DNA from: an uncultured Sphingopyxis sp.
Lineage (GTDB): Bacteria > Pseudomonadota > Alphaproteobacteria > Sphingomonadales > Sphingomonadaceae
Assembly (NCBI GenBank): GCA_936933955.1
Contig: CAKZIN010000032.1
Coordinates: forward strand, 1-64,000
Direction: 5' to 3'
DNA: 64,000 bases
Below, piece after piece: positions 49,658 to 58,018 of this stretch. The notes under the pieces are model-generated. The model did no database searches, was not told where the DNA came from, and worked only from the letters and a program-made list of their open reading frames with translations. Position 1 is the stretch's first letter, and each line of letters opens with the position of its first letter. A program made the position numbers and the translations under genes.

Positions 49658-50530
49658 TCAGCGCAACGTCGCCGTCGTCTCCGCCAGCGTCACTCCGCCG
49701 CTGTCGCCATCGGCGATGTACCTCACCACGACTGGCCCGCGCAGTGCCGACTCCTGTTCCGGCGTGAGCGGGATGGTCACGTTGCGCTGCGCAACTTCGG
49801 TATACACCGAAAGGCCTCGGAATTGCATTAGCGGGGTCGCAGCGCCCGGCCGTGACACGGTGATGTCGCCAAAGACAGAGCGGTTGCCCGTCCGCCCCAA
49901 CTCAAGACGAAAGGTCGGCTGCTGCCCGATGCGTTCCAGACGCGCATTGGCAATGGTGGCTTGCGCGTCAAGCGGGCCACGTCGCACGATCAGCGGGATG
50001 GTGATGCCGTAGATCGGCCGCAACGCAATCGACACGCCGCGCGAGTTACCGGCGGCTGTCGGGGCAGCGGGCGCACTCGCGTCGGTCGGAGCCGGTGTCG
50101 GTGCGGCCGGTGCCTCGCTCGGCACCGCGCGAAACAGCAGATGCGCGCGATATTCGCCGTTGGCGAGCTCCGGCGGCGGCCTCAAGCCCACGCGCACCGT
50201 CTGCGGTTGATTGGGCTCCAGCCGGACGCGGCGCGGGGTGACCACCGCCATGTCGAGCATTGCGCGTTCCTGCGGGGTGGCGGCGGCGGGATCCACCTCC
50301 GCCAGGTCGCCATTGGGCTGCATCCGCCGAAGCTCGACCGACACGCGATAGACGGCGGGTTCGGCGCCGATGTTGCTCAGCACCACTTCCGCGCCGCGCT
50401 GTCCGTCGAGCACGATTCGCGTCGGCGCGACAAGCAGATCGCCCGCCGCCAGCGCCGACGTTCCGACGCTCATCGTGACGACCGCCGCAGCGGCAAGTCC
50501 CGCGCGGCGAACAATGATGTTCCAACTCAT
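49658..50530 (-). CDS. Pilus periplasmic chaperone-like protein
   Basis: A 290-residue exported protein with a signal peptide (about 1-28, SALAAG) and two immunoglobulin-like parts. The first has LLVAPTRIVLDGQRGAEVVLSNIGAEPAVYRVSVELRRM and RVRLEPNQPQTVRVGLR, matching the PapD-like chaperone fold. A Pro/Ala/Thr-rich linker (about 145-170) interrupts it. The second part ends with ESALRGPVVVRYIADGD. It would hold pilin subunits before transfer to the usher 49 bases downstream. The ATG with GGAG eleven bases upstream is preferred; a GTG four codons earlier is also possible. Confidence 0.82.
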   Translation of the reverse strand: MSWNIIVRRAGLAAAAVVTMSVGTSALAAGDLLVAPTRIVLDGQRGAEVVLSNIGAEPAVYRVSVELRRMQPNGDLAEVDPAAATPQERAMLDMAVVTPRRVRLEPNQPQTVRVGLRPPPELANGEYRAHLLFRAVPSEAPAAPTPAPTDASAPAAPTAAGNSRGVSIALRPIYGITIPLIVRRGPLDAQATIANARLERIGQQPTFRLELGRTGNRSVFGDITVSRPGAATPLMQFRGLSVYTEVAQRNVTIPLTPEQESALRGPVVVRYIADGDSGGVTLAETTATLR

Positions 50531-50646
50531 GATCTGGTCCACTCCATCTCTGCGCGCCTCGCCGGTCCGAAGCGGTGCGCTGCATCGCGGGGAACCTAAG
50601 AAAAGATGGTTGAGAGACCGCTAACCAGCCGCGTCAGGCGGAGACG

Positions 50647-50683
50647 AAAAAGCCGCCCTCCCCCGCGGCGGGGGGAGGGCGGC
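50647..50683 (-). terminator. Strong intrinsic terminator between pilin subunit and chaperone genes
   Basis: On the minus strand a perfect 13-bp GC-rich stem (GCCGCCCTCCCCC/GGGGGAGGGCGGC, 6-base loop) is followed by five T residues. It lies about 40 bases after the subunit stop and about 115 bases before the chaperone start. It should make the subunit mRNA much more abundant than the chaperone-usher mRNA. Confidence 0.85.
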
Positions 50684-50722
50684 GCCTATTTCGAACCGGC
50701 GAACTGCCGGCGCGAGCTCCGA

Positions 50723-51232
50723 TCAGTAATTGACGGTGACCGTGTAGCTGCCGGTGTAGTTGCCGTCGGCCTGGCCGCCGTTGACGGTCAGAACGCCGCC
50801 GACGTTGAAGGTCCCGGAGCCGTTGTTGTCGAGCGTAAGCGAACTGCCCGACAGGCTGTTGCTCAGCACGGCGTTCATCGTGCCGCCCGAACCGTTCTTG
50901 AGTTCGAGCGAAGTCGCGGAAAAGGTCACCGAAACCGTGGCGCCCTTCGAGCCGGTGACGGTAAACGCGCCAGCGCGATAGACATCGCTGGCGGTGCCGC
51001 AGGTGAGCCCGGTGCAGGTGCGAGTGCCGTTGTTGGCGACCGTGACGGTGCCCCCGTCCGAGTCGGCGAGGATCGTGCCGAACTCGAGCGTGTTGTTCTC
51101 GATCACGCTAACGGCGGTCATGATGCGGGCATTGGCGGTACCCGTGGTCTGCGCGGCCGAAGCAGCCGTCGAACCGAAGGCGAGGCCAGCGAGAAGAGCG
51201 GCGCCGGCGGCGCGCGAAAATAGCTTGTGCAT
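50723..51232 (-). CDS. DUF4402 domain pilus subunit-like protein
   Basis: A 169-residue exported protein: signal peptide (about 1-26, ASAAQ) followed by a DUF4402-type beta-sandwich. Features are NARIMTAVSVIENNTLEFGTI near the N-terminus, one internal cysteine pair (CTGLTC), an alternating-strand middle, and a C-terminus NYTGSYTVTVNY that would suit a donor strand. DUF4402 proteins are often found beside chaperone and usher genes and are taken as pilin-like. Followed by a strong terminator, then the chaperone and usher. No adhesin or tip gene is visible. Confidence 0.85.
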   Translation of the reverse strand: MHKLFSRAAGAALLAGLAFGSTAASAAQTTGTANARIMTAVSVIENNTLEFGTILADSDGGTVTVANNGTRTCTGLTCGTASDVYRAGAFTVTGSKGATVSVTFSATSLELKNGSGGTMNAVLSNSLSGSSLTLDNNGSGTFNVGGVLTVNGGQADGNYTGSYTVTVNY

Positions 51233-51241
51233 GGTTTGGTC

Positions 51242-51275
51242 CCTGTCGAATTCGTCGGCGATGACCGGCGACAGG
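51242..51275 (-). promoter_or_regulatory. Leader hairpin touching the ribosome binding site of the pilin gene
   Basis: On the minus strand CCTGTCG (51275-51269) can pair with CGACAGG (51248-51242), a perfect 7-bp stem. The last bases of the second arm are part of the likely Shine-Dalgarno (AGGGAC), ten bases before the ATG. This could dampen translation. The inner loop of about 20 bases is unstructured by eye. Confidence 0.4.
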
Positions 51276-51357
51276 ACAGCGTTTAGTTAGCGGCAGTTGG
51301 CGGACCGTCATTGACCATGGTTAATGGCGTCTTAGGTCGTAAGCCATTGCTGCGCCG

Positions 51358-52338
51358 TTAGATTTGCTCGCCGCTCAATCGCTGGCAAAGCATGTCCAGC
51401 TGGTCGAGCGTGCCATATTGCACGGTCAATAGACCGCGACCCGACGCGTCGTGATCGATCTGGACGTTCAAGCCGAGCAGGTCGGTGAGGTGCGACTCGA
51501 GCGAGGCGAGATCCGGATTGCGCGCTGATGAAGACATCGAGCCGCTGTGGCCGACCGGGCCACGTCCGTTGCGTTTCTGTCGACTCGCGCGCGCCAGCGC
51601 CTCGACCTTGCGGGCCGAGAGACCCTTGTCGACCACCGCCCGTGCAATCTCTTCTGCGTCATCGAGCCCGATGAGCGCGCGCGCGTGGCCCATACCGAGG
51701 TCGCCGTTGGCCACCATCGTCCGCACCGATTCGGGAAGTTCGAGAAGGCGCAGCAGGTTGGCGATGTGGCTGCGCGACTTGCCCGTCATGCGCGCGATGC
51801 TGTCCTGACTGTGACCTAGTCGCCCGCGCAACCGGTCATAGGCCTCCGCCTCCTCGATCGCGTTAAGGTCGGCGCGCTGAATATTCTCGATTAGGGCAAT
51901 GGCGAAGGTGTCGGTGTCGTCGAGCTCGCGGACGATCGCCGGCAAGTGGGTCAGGCTCGCACGTTGCGAAGCCCGCCATCGCCGCTCGCCCGCGACCAGC
52001 TGGTAACGCCCTCCCGGGAGCGGTCGAACGAGCACCGGCTGCACCACGCCGCGCGCCGCGATCGAATCGGCAAGCTCGTTGAGCGCAGTCTCGTCGAACG
52101 TGCGCCGCGGCTGGTCGGGGTGCGGCTCGATCAGCTCGATCGCGATCATCGCCAGCCCGTCACGCGACGGCGCACCACTCCCGCGCACTGGCGTTTCGAC
52201 CGAAAGGTCGCCGAGCAGCGCCGAAAGTCCGCGGCCGAGCCCGCTTGGCTTGGACCGGGCAGCGGCTGCGTGAACGGGTGCCGCCGACGCTCTCAGTCCT
52301 GCACCATCGGCTCCCAGTGGTTCCCCCTCGCCGCTCAT
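51358..52338 (-). CDS. parB: Chromosome partitioning protein ParB (CTPase, parS-binding)
   Basis: A 326-residue segregation protein. The N-terminal motif SGLGRGLSALLGD is near residues 32-44. The CTP-binding/ParB domain includes IAIELIEPHPDQPRRTFDETALNELADSI, GVVQPVLVRPL, YQLVAGERRWRAS and IALIENIQRADLNAIEEAEAYDRL. The HTH region has SQDSIARMTGKSRSHIANLLRLLELPESVR, and a C-terminal dimerisation domain ends the protein. It spreads from parS sites, two of which are nearby. The ATG overlaps the parA stop (ATGA). Confidence 0.97.
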   Translation of the reverse strand: MSGEGEPLGADGAGLRASAAPVHAAAARSKPSGLGRGLSALLGDLSVETPVRGSGAPSRDGLAMIAIELIEPHPDQPRRTFDETALNELADSIAARGVVQPVLVRPLPGGRYQLVAGERRWRASQRASLTHLPAIVRELDDTDTFAIALIENIQRADLNAIEEAEAYDRLRGRLGHSQDSIARMTGKSRSHIANLLRLLELPESVRTMVANGDLGMGHARALIGLDDAEEIARAVVDKGLSARKVEALARASRQKRNGRGPVGHSGSMSSSARNPDLASLESHLTDLLGLNVQIDHDASGRGLLTVQYGTLDQLDMLCQRLSGEQI

Positions 52339-53117
52339 GCCGCCGCCCTCAACCGCGGCAGTCGGTCGATGACCTCGCTCGCGAGCGCCATGTAGGCTAT
52401 CGATCCCGAGCATCGGTGGTCGTAGATGAGCGCGGGAACGCCGTGGCTGGGCGCTTCGGACAGGCGCACGTTGCGCGGGATCACGCTTTCGAAAACGACC
52501 GAGCCGAGGCATTCGCGAACGTCGTCGGAAACCTGATCAGTGAGCCGGTTGCGACGGTCATACATGGTCAGCACCACGCCCAGAATCGACAGCGATGGAT
52601 TGAACCGCGCGCGGATACGTTCGACCGTTTGCAAGAGTTGCGACAAGCCTTCGAGCGCGAAAAACTCGCACTGCAACGGCACGAGCAGCGCATCCGCTGC
52701 GATCATGGCGTTGAGCGTCAACAGCCCCAGCGAAGGCGGGCAATCGATCAGCATTATGTCCCATCGGCCTGCCGGCGCGCGATCCAGCGCCTGGCTCAGC
52801 CGGTGCGTGCGGTCATCAAGACCGACAAGCTCGATTTCCGCCCCGGACAGGTCTTGCGTCGCGGGGACCAGCTCCAGACGCGGCACCGAGGTGGCGATCG
52901 CGGCATCGGCTACGCCGTCCGCATCAGTCAGCACATCGTAGCTGGTACGGGTCCGCCGCGCGGATGCGATGCCCAACCCCGTCGATGCGTTACCCTGAGG
53001 GTCGAGATCGATGACCAACACACGCCATCCGCTGGCGGCTAACGCGGTGGCAAGGTTGATGGCGGTCGTGGTCTTACCCACACCGCCCTTCTGATTTGCC
53101 ACCGCGATTCGAATCAC
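52335..53117 (-). CDS. parA: Chromosome partitioning ATPase ParA
   Basis: A 260-residue Walker-type ATPase that drives ParB-bound origins apart. The deviant Walker A is NQKGGVGKTTT (residues 8-18), then VLVIDLDPQGNASTGLGI, the switch region MLIDCPPSLGLLTLNA, and LVPLQCEFFALEGLSQLLQTV. The start is a GTG one base after the rsmG stop, with GGAGG five bases before, so translation is coupled to rsmG. The open frame can be extended nine codons, but the family start is at this GTG. Confidence 0.97.
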   Translation of the reverse strand: MIRIAVANQKGGVGKTTTAINLATALAASGWRVLVIDLDPQGNASTGLGIASARRTRTSYDVLTDADGVADAAIATSVPRLELVPATQDLSGAEIELVGLDDRTHRLSQALDRAPAGRWDIMLIDCPPSLGLLTLNAMIAADALLVPLQCEFFALEGLSQLLQTVERIRARFNPSLSILGVVLTMYDRRNRLTDQVSDDVRECLGSVVFESVIPRNVRLSEAPSHGVPALIYDHRCSGSIAYMALASEVIDRLPRLRAAA

Positions 53118-53118
53118 A

Positions 53119-53742
53119 TCACCCTCCGCTCGACGGTCGCCCAACCAGAATTCGCGCCTCGTCCGACGTGAGACTGTGTTCCACGTGGAACATTCTCGCG
53201 CGCCGGGGGCCGAGCTCTTCCAGTTCCTTTACCCAATTTCGACCGCGATGCAGCAGCCAAAGCGTGTCGGAATGCGCAAAGCGTCCGCCCAACCGAAGTA
53301 TTGTCGCAATATCGGACAGTGCGCGCGCGGAAATGACGTCCACCTTTTGCAAAGCAGCATTTTCAGCGCGGCTCTCCTCGACCCGCACATGGTTGAGGCC
53401 AAGCGTCTCGGCCGAATGGCGGAGAAACACGCAACGTTGCTTTCGCGGTTCCACCAGGGTGACCTGCCACTGCGGCCTAAGCGCGGCCATCACGAGCCCT
53501 GGCAGGCCCGGTCCACTTCCCAGGTCGAGCCAGCTCAGACGGTCCCCATCCGCGAATCGGAGCAGCTGCGCACTGTCCAGAATGTGGCGGCCCCAAAGTT
53601 CGGCCTCACTCGCGCGGGAGATCAGATTCTGCTCGCGGTTGGCCGCAAGCAGCAGCTCGACAAAACGATCCATCCGCGCGGCTGCCTCGCCGTCCTGACC
53701 GAAACCGATGGCGAGCGCGCGCGCCTCTTCCTCGCCGATCAT
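53119..53742 (-). CDS. rsmG: 16S rRNA (guanine527-N7)-methyltransferase
   Basis: A 207-residue SAM-dependent enzyme that makes m7G527 in 16S rRNA; loss gives low-level streptomycin resistance. The motif sequence NLISRASEAELWGRHILDSAQLL precedes the SAM site LDLGSGPGLPGLVMA (residues 72-86), followed by LVEPRKQRCVFL and VISARALSDI. The C-terminal codons for MFHVEHS overlap a parS palindrome (described separately). The ATG overlaps the mnmG stop (ATGA). Confidence 0.96.
   Translation of the reverse strand: MIGEEEARALAIGFGQDGEAAARMDRFVELLLAANREQNLISRASEAELWGRHILDSAQLLRFADGDRLSWLDLGSGPGLPGLVMAALRPQWQVTLVEPRKQRCVFLRHSAETLGLNHVRVEESRAENAALQKVDVISARALSDIATILRLGGRFAHSDTLWLLHRGRNWVKELEELGPRRARMFHVEHSLTSDEARILVGRPSSGG
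53177..53192. promoter_or_regulatory. parS site 1 (inside rsmG)
   Basis: TGTTCCACGTGGAACA is a perfect 16-base palindrome that differs from the consensus TGTTTCACGTGAAACA at two symmetric positions. ParB-binding sites of this form are typical of alphaproteobacteria. It lies in the codons for FHVEH near the rsmG 3' end, 60 bases upstream of parA. Confidence 0.85.
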
Positions 53743-55583
53743 GCGGTCTTCCGACGCACGTGCATCAACAGTGCGGTCAGCGCCGTCGGGCTGACGCCCG
53801 CGATCCGCCCGGCTTCCGCCAAGGTGCTGGGGCGCGCGCGAGACAGACGTTCGACCATCTCATTCGAGAGGCCGGGTACCTCGCCGAACGACAGGTCGGC
53901 CGGGATTGCGATGGCTTCATTCGCGGCAAGCGCGCGCCGCTCCGCTGCCAGTCGCGCGACATATGGCGCGTAGCGGTGGTCCTCGAGCGCCTCGTGCCAG
54001 ATTACCGCGTCGATGCCCGCATCATCGCGAACCGCTTCGCCGTGCGGCCGCAATCTCTCCTCATTGCCGAGCCAGTTTCCGAGCGCACGCGGGCCCCCGT
54101 CGCCAGGCCGCGTGAGACCGTGCGCGAGCAATGTGGATGCGGGAACCGGGGCGTCGAGCAGCCCTGCGGCGCGCTCACGCTGTTCGGCGCGGCGTTCCAT
54201 CGCCGCTACGCGACCATTCGACAGCAGCCCTGCCCCCTGCGCCAGCGCGCCCAGCCGTGCCTCAGCATTGTCTGATCTAAGTCGCAGCCGATGCTCGGCG
54301 CGGGCAGTCAGCATCCGATAGGGTTCGCTGATGCCCTGGAGGACGAGATCGTCGACCATGACGCCGATGTAGGAGCTCCAGCGGTCGAGCAGAAAGGGCG
54401 ACCTCCCCAGGCAGGCGAGCGCCGCGTTCGCGCCCGCCACCAATCCCTGCGCCGCCGCCTCTTCATATCCCGTCGTGCCGTTGACTTGGCCCGCCAGGAA
54501 CAGCCCCTCGATCTGCCGCAGCGCCAGACGATGATCGAGGTCGCGCGGGTCGATGATGTCATATTCGACCGCGTAACCCGGGGCCGTTATCGTCGCCCGC
54601 TCGAGCCCCGGAATGCTCGTGACGATGGCTTCCTGGCTCACTGTCGAGAGCGAGGTCGAAAGCCCGTTTGGGTAGACTGTCGCGTCCGACAGTCCCTCCG
54701 GCTCGAGGAAAACCTGATGCCCGTCGCGGTCGCCGAAGCGGTGCACCTTGTCCTCGATCGAGGGACAATAGCGCGGGCCGAGCCCCTCGATGTCGCCCGA
54801 CAGCAACGGTGATTCGGCGAGGCCCGCGCGCACATAATCGTGGGTGCGCTCGGTGGTTCGGGTGATAGCGCAAGCAAGCTGAAGCGGCTGGCGACGCTTG
54901 GTATGCAGTGACAGCGTCCAGCCGCCATCGTCGCTCGGTTGAGGCAGAAGCGCACCCCAGTCGATGCTGCGCCCGTCGAGCCTGGGCGGTGTCCCCGTCT
55001 TGAGGCGACCGAACGTCAGGCCCAAATCGCGGAGCTGATCGGCGAGGCGCGAGGCCGCGCGCTCACCCAGTCGTCCGCCCTCGTGACGCTCGTTGCCGCG
55101 GAACATGCGCGCGGCGAGAAAAGTGCCTGTCGCGAGCACCACCGCGCGAGCGGCCATCCATGACCCGTCTCCGAGCTCTACTCCTCCGACGCGCCCGGGC
55201 TCTAGCCGGAGTCCGACTGCTTCGCCCTCAACCACCTCGACATTGGCGCGCGCCACCTCGGCCGCGATCGCAGAACGGAATAACGCCCGATCAGCCTGGA
55301 CCCGCGGGCCGTGAACCGCGCGGCCCTTGCTGGCATTCAGCATGCGGTGGTGGATGGCCGCGGCATCGGCCGCCCGCGCGATGACACCGTCGCAAGCGTC
55401 CACCTCGCGGACGAGATGACCTTTTCCGACGCCGCCGATGGACGGATTACACGACATTGCGCCGATACCCCGCCGGCCGAATGTGAGCAGTCCAACTCGG
55501 AGCTCAGATCCGCCAATTCGCGATGCGGCGCAGGCAGCCTCGACTCCGGCGTGGCCGCCGCCAACTACTAGCACGTCAAACAT
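53739..55583 (-). CDS. mnmG: tRNA uridine-5-carboxymethylaminomethyl(34) synthesis enzyme MnmG
   Basis: A 614-residue FAD/NADH enzyme that works with MnmE to modify the wobble uridine of several tRNAs. The FAD-binding N-terminus MFDVLVVGGGHAGVEAACAA is at residues 1-20; CNPSIGGVGKGHLVREVDACDG, VLATGTFL, FGRLKTGTPPRLDG and EEAAAQGLVAGANAAL are family motifs. The C-terminal helical domain completes it. It is followed by rsmG with a four-base overlap and starts 8 bases after the second parS site. Confidence 0.97.
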   Translation of the reverse strand: MFDVLVVGGGHAGVEAACAASRIGGSELRVGLLTFGRRGIGAMSCNPSIGGVGKGHLVREVDACDGVIARAADAAAIHHRMLNASKGRAVHGPRVQADRALFRSAIAAEVARANVEVVEGEAVGLRLEPGRVGGVELGDGSWMAARAVVLATGTFLAARMFRGNERHEGGRLGERAASRLADQLRDLGLTFGRLKTGTPPRLDGRSIDWGALLPQPSDDGGWTLSLHTKRRQPLQLACAITRTTERTHDYVRAGLAESPLLSGDIEGLGPRYCPSIEDKVHRFGDRDGHQVFLEPEGLSDATVYPNGLSTSLSTVSQEAIVTSIPGLERATITAPGYAVEYDIIDPRDLDHRLALRQIEGLFLAGQVNGTTGYEEAAAQGLVAGANAALACLGRSPFLLDRWSSYIGVMVDDLVLQGISEPYRMLTARAEHRLRLRSDNAEARLGALAQGAGLLSNGRVAAMERRAEQRERAAGLLDAPVPASTLLAHGLTRPGDGGPRALGNWLGNEERLRPHGEAVRDDAGIDAVIWHEALEDHRYAPYVARLAAERRALAANEAIAIPADLSFGEVPGLSNEMVERLSRARPSTLAEAGRIAGVSPTALTALLMHVRRKTA

Positions 55584-55591
55584 GGAGTGAG

Positions 55592-55607
55592 TGTTTCACG
55601 TGGAACA
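55592..55607. promoter_or_regulatory. parS site 2 (between mnmE and mnmG)
   Basis: TGTTTCACGTGGAACA matches the parS consensus with one asymmetric change. It abuts the mnmE stop codon and lies just upstream of the mnmG start. Together with the copy inside rsmG it forms a two-site cluster 2.4 kb apart next to parAB. Confidence 0.9.
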
Positions 55608-56885
55608 TCATTTTCCGATGCAGAAGTTTCCGAATAGCGCGCCGAGCATCTCGTCCGACGCCACGCGGCCGTCGAGTCTATCCATCGCGAACAACGCCAA
55701 CCGCAGCTGCTCCGCCAATAGCAACGGATCAAGCGAGCCGTCGAGGCTGGCAACTACCTCGGCCCCAATCTGCTGCTGACGCCGAGTCGGCAGGGACAGC
55801 TGAGCTGGCTGCAGGCCCGCAAGCCTCCCACTGACCGCCGCCAGCAGCTCGGCCATGCCCTCGCCGGTGCGGGCAGACACTGCCAGATCGGTCAGAGGAT
55901 GCACGCCGTCGATGTCCGCTTTGCTGGAGACGCGCAGACAGTTCGCGTGGGGCGGGCACTCGGCGGGAGGCCCGAGCCACAGCAGCAGGTCCGCCGCTCC
56001 GATCTGGGCGATCGCGCGCTTGACGCCCGCGCTTTCCACCGCGCCTACCCCCTCCCCTTCACGGAGCCCAGCGGTATCGGCTAGCCGCACGGCTGTGTCG
56101 CCGATCAGCAGAGGCACCTCCACCACGTCGCGGGTCGTTCCTGCCTCGGGTGAGACGATCGCGGCGTCGCGGCCGGCAATCGCATTTAGCAGCGTCGACT
56201 TACCCGCGTTGGGTGGGCCGGCGATCACCACGCGCAGCCCCTCGCGCCACTGGTCGATGGGCGGTAGCGCGAGCCACTGCGCGATCTCCCGTTTTAAATC
56301 ATCTACCTCACCCGCGACCCGCGCCAAACGGGCCGGGTCGGAAGCCACGTCATCCTCATCCGAGAAGTCGATCTCCGCTTCCACCGCGGCGCCGAGGCGG
56401 ATCAGGCGGGAACGCCAGTCGTCGAGCCGCCGCGACGTCGCGCCACCAGCAATGGCAGCGGCGCGCTTGCGGTGCCACTCGCTGTCAGCGCGAAGCAGTT
56501 CTGCAAGACCCTCCGCCTGCGCGAGGTCGATCCGTTGGTTTGTCAGCGCCTGCCGCGTAAACTCTCCCGGTTCGGCGTCGTGGAGACCATCGATCGCACG
56601 CAATGCCGAGAGTACCCCCGCAATCACGGCACGCCCGCCGTGGAGGTGAAGCTCCGCGATTTCCTCTCCGGTCGACGTCGCCGGACCGGGCAGCCACAGT
56701 GTCAGCGCCCGGTCGAGCTCCGCGCCCGCGCCGTCGCGCAACGTCCGCATCGAAGCACGCCGCGGCTCCGGGAGCGGACGGCGCGACAGTTGCTCGAGTG
56801 CCGCCCCCGCGCGCGGCCCGCTGATCCGCACCACCGCGATCGCGGCGGGTGGAGCGCCGCTCGACAGCGCAAAGATGGTGCGCAA
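55608..56885 (-). CDS. mnmE: tRNA modification GTPase MnmE
   Basis: A 425-residue GTPase that partners MnmG in wobble-uridine modification. The N-terminal tetrahydrofolate-binding domain starts TIFALSSGAPPAAIAVVRISGP; the GTP-binding motifs are AGPPNAGKSTLLNAIAG (G1), EAGTTRDVVEV (G2), LADTAGLRE (G3) and SSKADI (G4). The C-terminal FCIGK carries the catalytic cysteine. The start is a TTG one base after the stop of the DUF6489 gene, suggesting coupling. The stop touches parS site 2. Confidence 0.96.
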   Translation of the reverse strand: MRTIFALSSGAPPAAIAVVRISGPRAGAALEQLSRRPLPEPRRASMRTLRDGAGAELDRALTLWLPGPATSTGEEIAELHLHGGRAVIAGVLSALRAIDGLHDAEPGEFTRQALTNQRIDLAQAEGLAELLRADSEWHRKRAAAIAGGATSRRLDDWRSRLIRLGAAVEAEIDFSDEDDVASDPARLARVAGEVDDLKREIAQWLALPPIDQWREGLRVVIAGPPNAGKSTLLNAIAGRDAAIVSPEAGTTRDVVEVPLLIGDTAVRLADTAGLREGEGVGAVESAGVKRAIAQIGAADLLLWLGPPAECPPHANCLRVSSKADIDGVHPLTDLAVSARTGEGMAELLAAVSGRLAGLQPAQLSLPTRRQQQIGAEVVASLDGSLDPLLLAEQLRLALFAMDRLDGRVASDEMLGALFGNFCIGK

Positions 56886-56886
56886 G

Positions 56887-57180
56887 TCAGTCTTCGCTGG
56901 GGGAGCGCCGGTCGTGGTCGCGAGGATCGCGATCGCGGCCCCGCCCGCCCTCGCCCGCCGCAGCGAGCGGCCCGAGGATCTGCTGCGCGAGGTTGAGCCC
57001 GACGCCGCCGAGGGTGGACCAGCTTTTCACAAGGTCTCCCACCGCTGCCGATCCGACGCTGTCGCCCATCATGCGGCTGACCTTGTCGACATAGACCTGC
57101 TGCGCGCGACTGACGTCGGGGAGCCCGAAGAAGCTGCGCGCTTCTTCCGGGGTGCATTCGACGCTGATGTTGACCTTCAT
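56887..57180 (-). CDS. DUF6489 family protein
   Basis: A 97-residue cytoplasmic protein. The family core MKVNISVECTPEEARSFFGLPDVSRAQQVYVDKV is at residues 1-34, followed by a helical middle and a highly charged tail (GRGRDRDPRDHDRRSPSED). It lies just upstream of mnmE in many sphingomonads and shares its transcript here. Function unknown. The start is the internal ATG; nine codons of open frame precede it. Confidence 0.85.
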   Translation of the reverse strand: MKVNISVECTPEEARSFFGLPDVSRAQQVYVDKVSRMMGDSVGSAAVGDLVKSWSTLGGVGLNLAQQILGPLAAAGEGGRGRDRDPRDHDRRSPSED

Positions 57181-57214
57181 GCGGCTGTCTCCTCGAGAAG
57201 GCTCCACCCTAGCA

Positions 57215-57946
57215 TCAAGCGAACAATGTCCCCAACCCGAGGCTCGGGTCGATCCAGCCGTCGTAGATCATCTTGACCGCGACGACCACGATGACCGCCA
57301 GGCCGGCGTAGGCAAGCCACTTATAGCGCTCGATATACTGGGCGATGATGTTGGCGGCGACGCCCATCAGTATCACCGACAAGATCAGCCCGACGATCAG
57401 GATGCCGGGGTGTTCGCGCGCTGCACCCGCGACGGCGAGCACATTGTCGAGGCTCATCGACACGTCCGCGAGCGCCACACCCCAGGCCGCAGCGGCAAAG
57501 CTCTTGGCGGGGCGAATGCCGCTCGTTTCGTCGCCCTCGACCTCAGGCGAACCGGGATTGTGCACCGCGTCGTCGCGCAGGTCGCGCCACATGCGCCACG
57601 CCACCCACAGGAGGAGCAGCCCGCCGACGAAGATCAGCCCGACAATCTGCATCAGCTGGGTGAGCAGCAGCGCAAATATGATGCGCAGCACGAGCGCCGC
57701 GATGATGCCGATCGCGATCACCTTCTTGCGCTGCGCGGGCGGAAGGCCGGCGGCAAGCGCGCCGACGACAATCGCATTGTCCCCCGCGAGGACGAGGTCG
57801 ATCATCAGGATCGACATAAACGCCGCCAGCGCGGCGGGCTCCCCGATGTTCGAGAAGTCGGCGACGATGTGCTGCCAGATGTCCGCGGGCGACCCGAGGC
57901 CCACGGGCGCGGCTGCCGCAGCGGCAGAGAAAAGCTCGATAATCAT
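57215..57946 (-). CDS. TerC family membrane protein
   Basis: A 243-residue protein with seven or so transmembrane helices, of the TerC/Alx group involved in metal (manganese or tellurite) export. Conserved acidic membrane motifs include MIDLVLAGDNAIVVGALAAGLP near residues 48-69 and ADVSMSLDNVLAVAGAA near 160-176. A short charged cytoplasmic loop (about 115-145) separates the halves. It is on the same strand as DUF6489 and mnmE, 34 bases away, and divergent from the TetR gene. Confidence 0.93.
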   Translation of the reverse strand: MIIELFSAAAAAAPVGLGSPADIWQHIVADFSNIGEPAALAAFMSILMIDLVLAGDNAIVVGALAAGLPPAQRKKVIAIGIIAALVLRIIFALLLTQLMQIVGLIFVGGLLLLWVAWRMWRDLRDDAVHNPGSPEVEGDETSGIRPAKSFAAAAWGVALADVSMSLDNVLAVAGAAREHPGILIVGLILSVILMGVAANIIAQYIERYKWLAYAGLAVIVVVAVKMIYDGWIDPSLGLGTLFA

Positions 57947-58018
57947 GGCCGGGCTTTAGCGGGCGCGCGGCCAAGGGGGAAGCGCAGCAAACCGGCGTCA
58001 CCTACGCGCTTGCGTGAT

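Noticed and set aside
52000..57000. Possible replication origin near parAB
   Set aside because: Gene order suggests closeness to the origin, but I could not find clustered DnaA boxes or an AT-rich unwinding region in the window.
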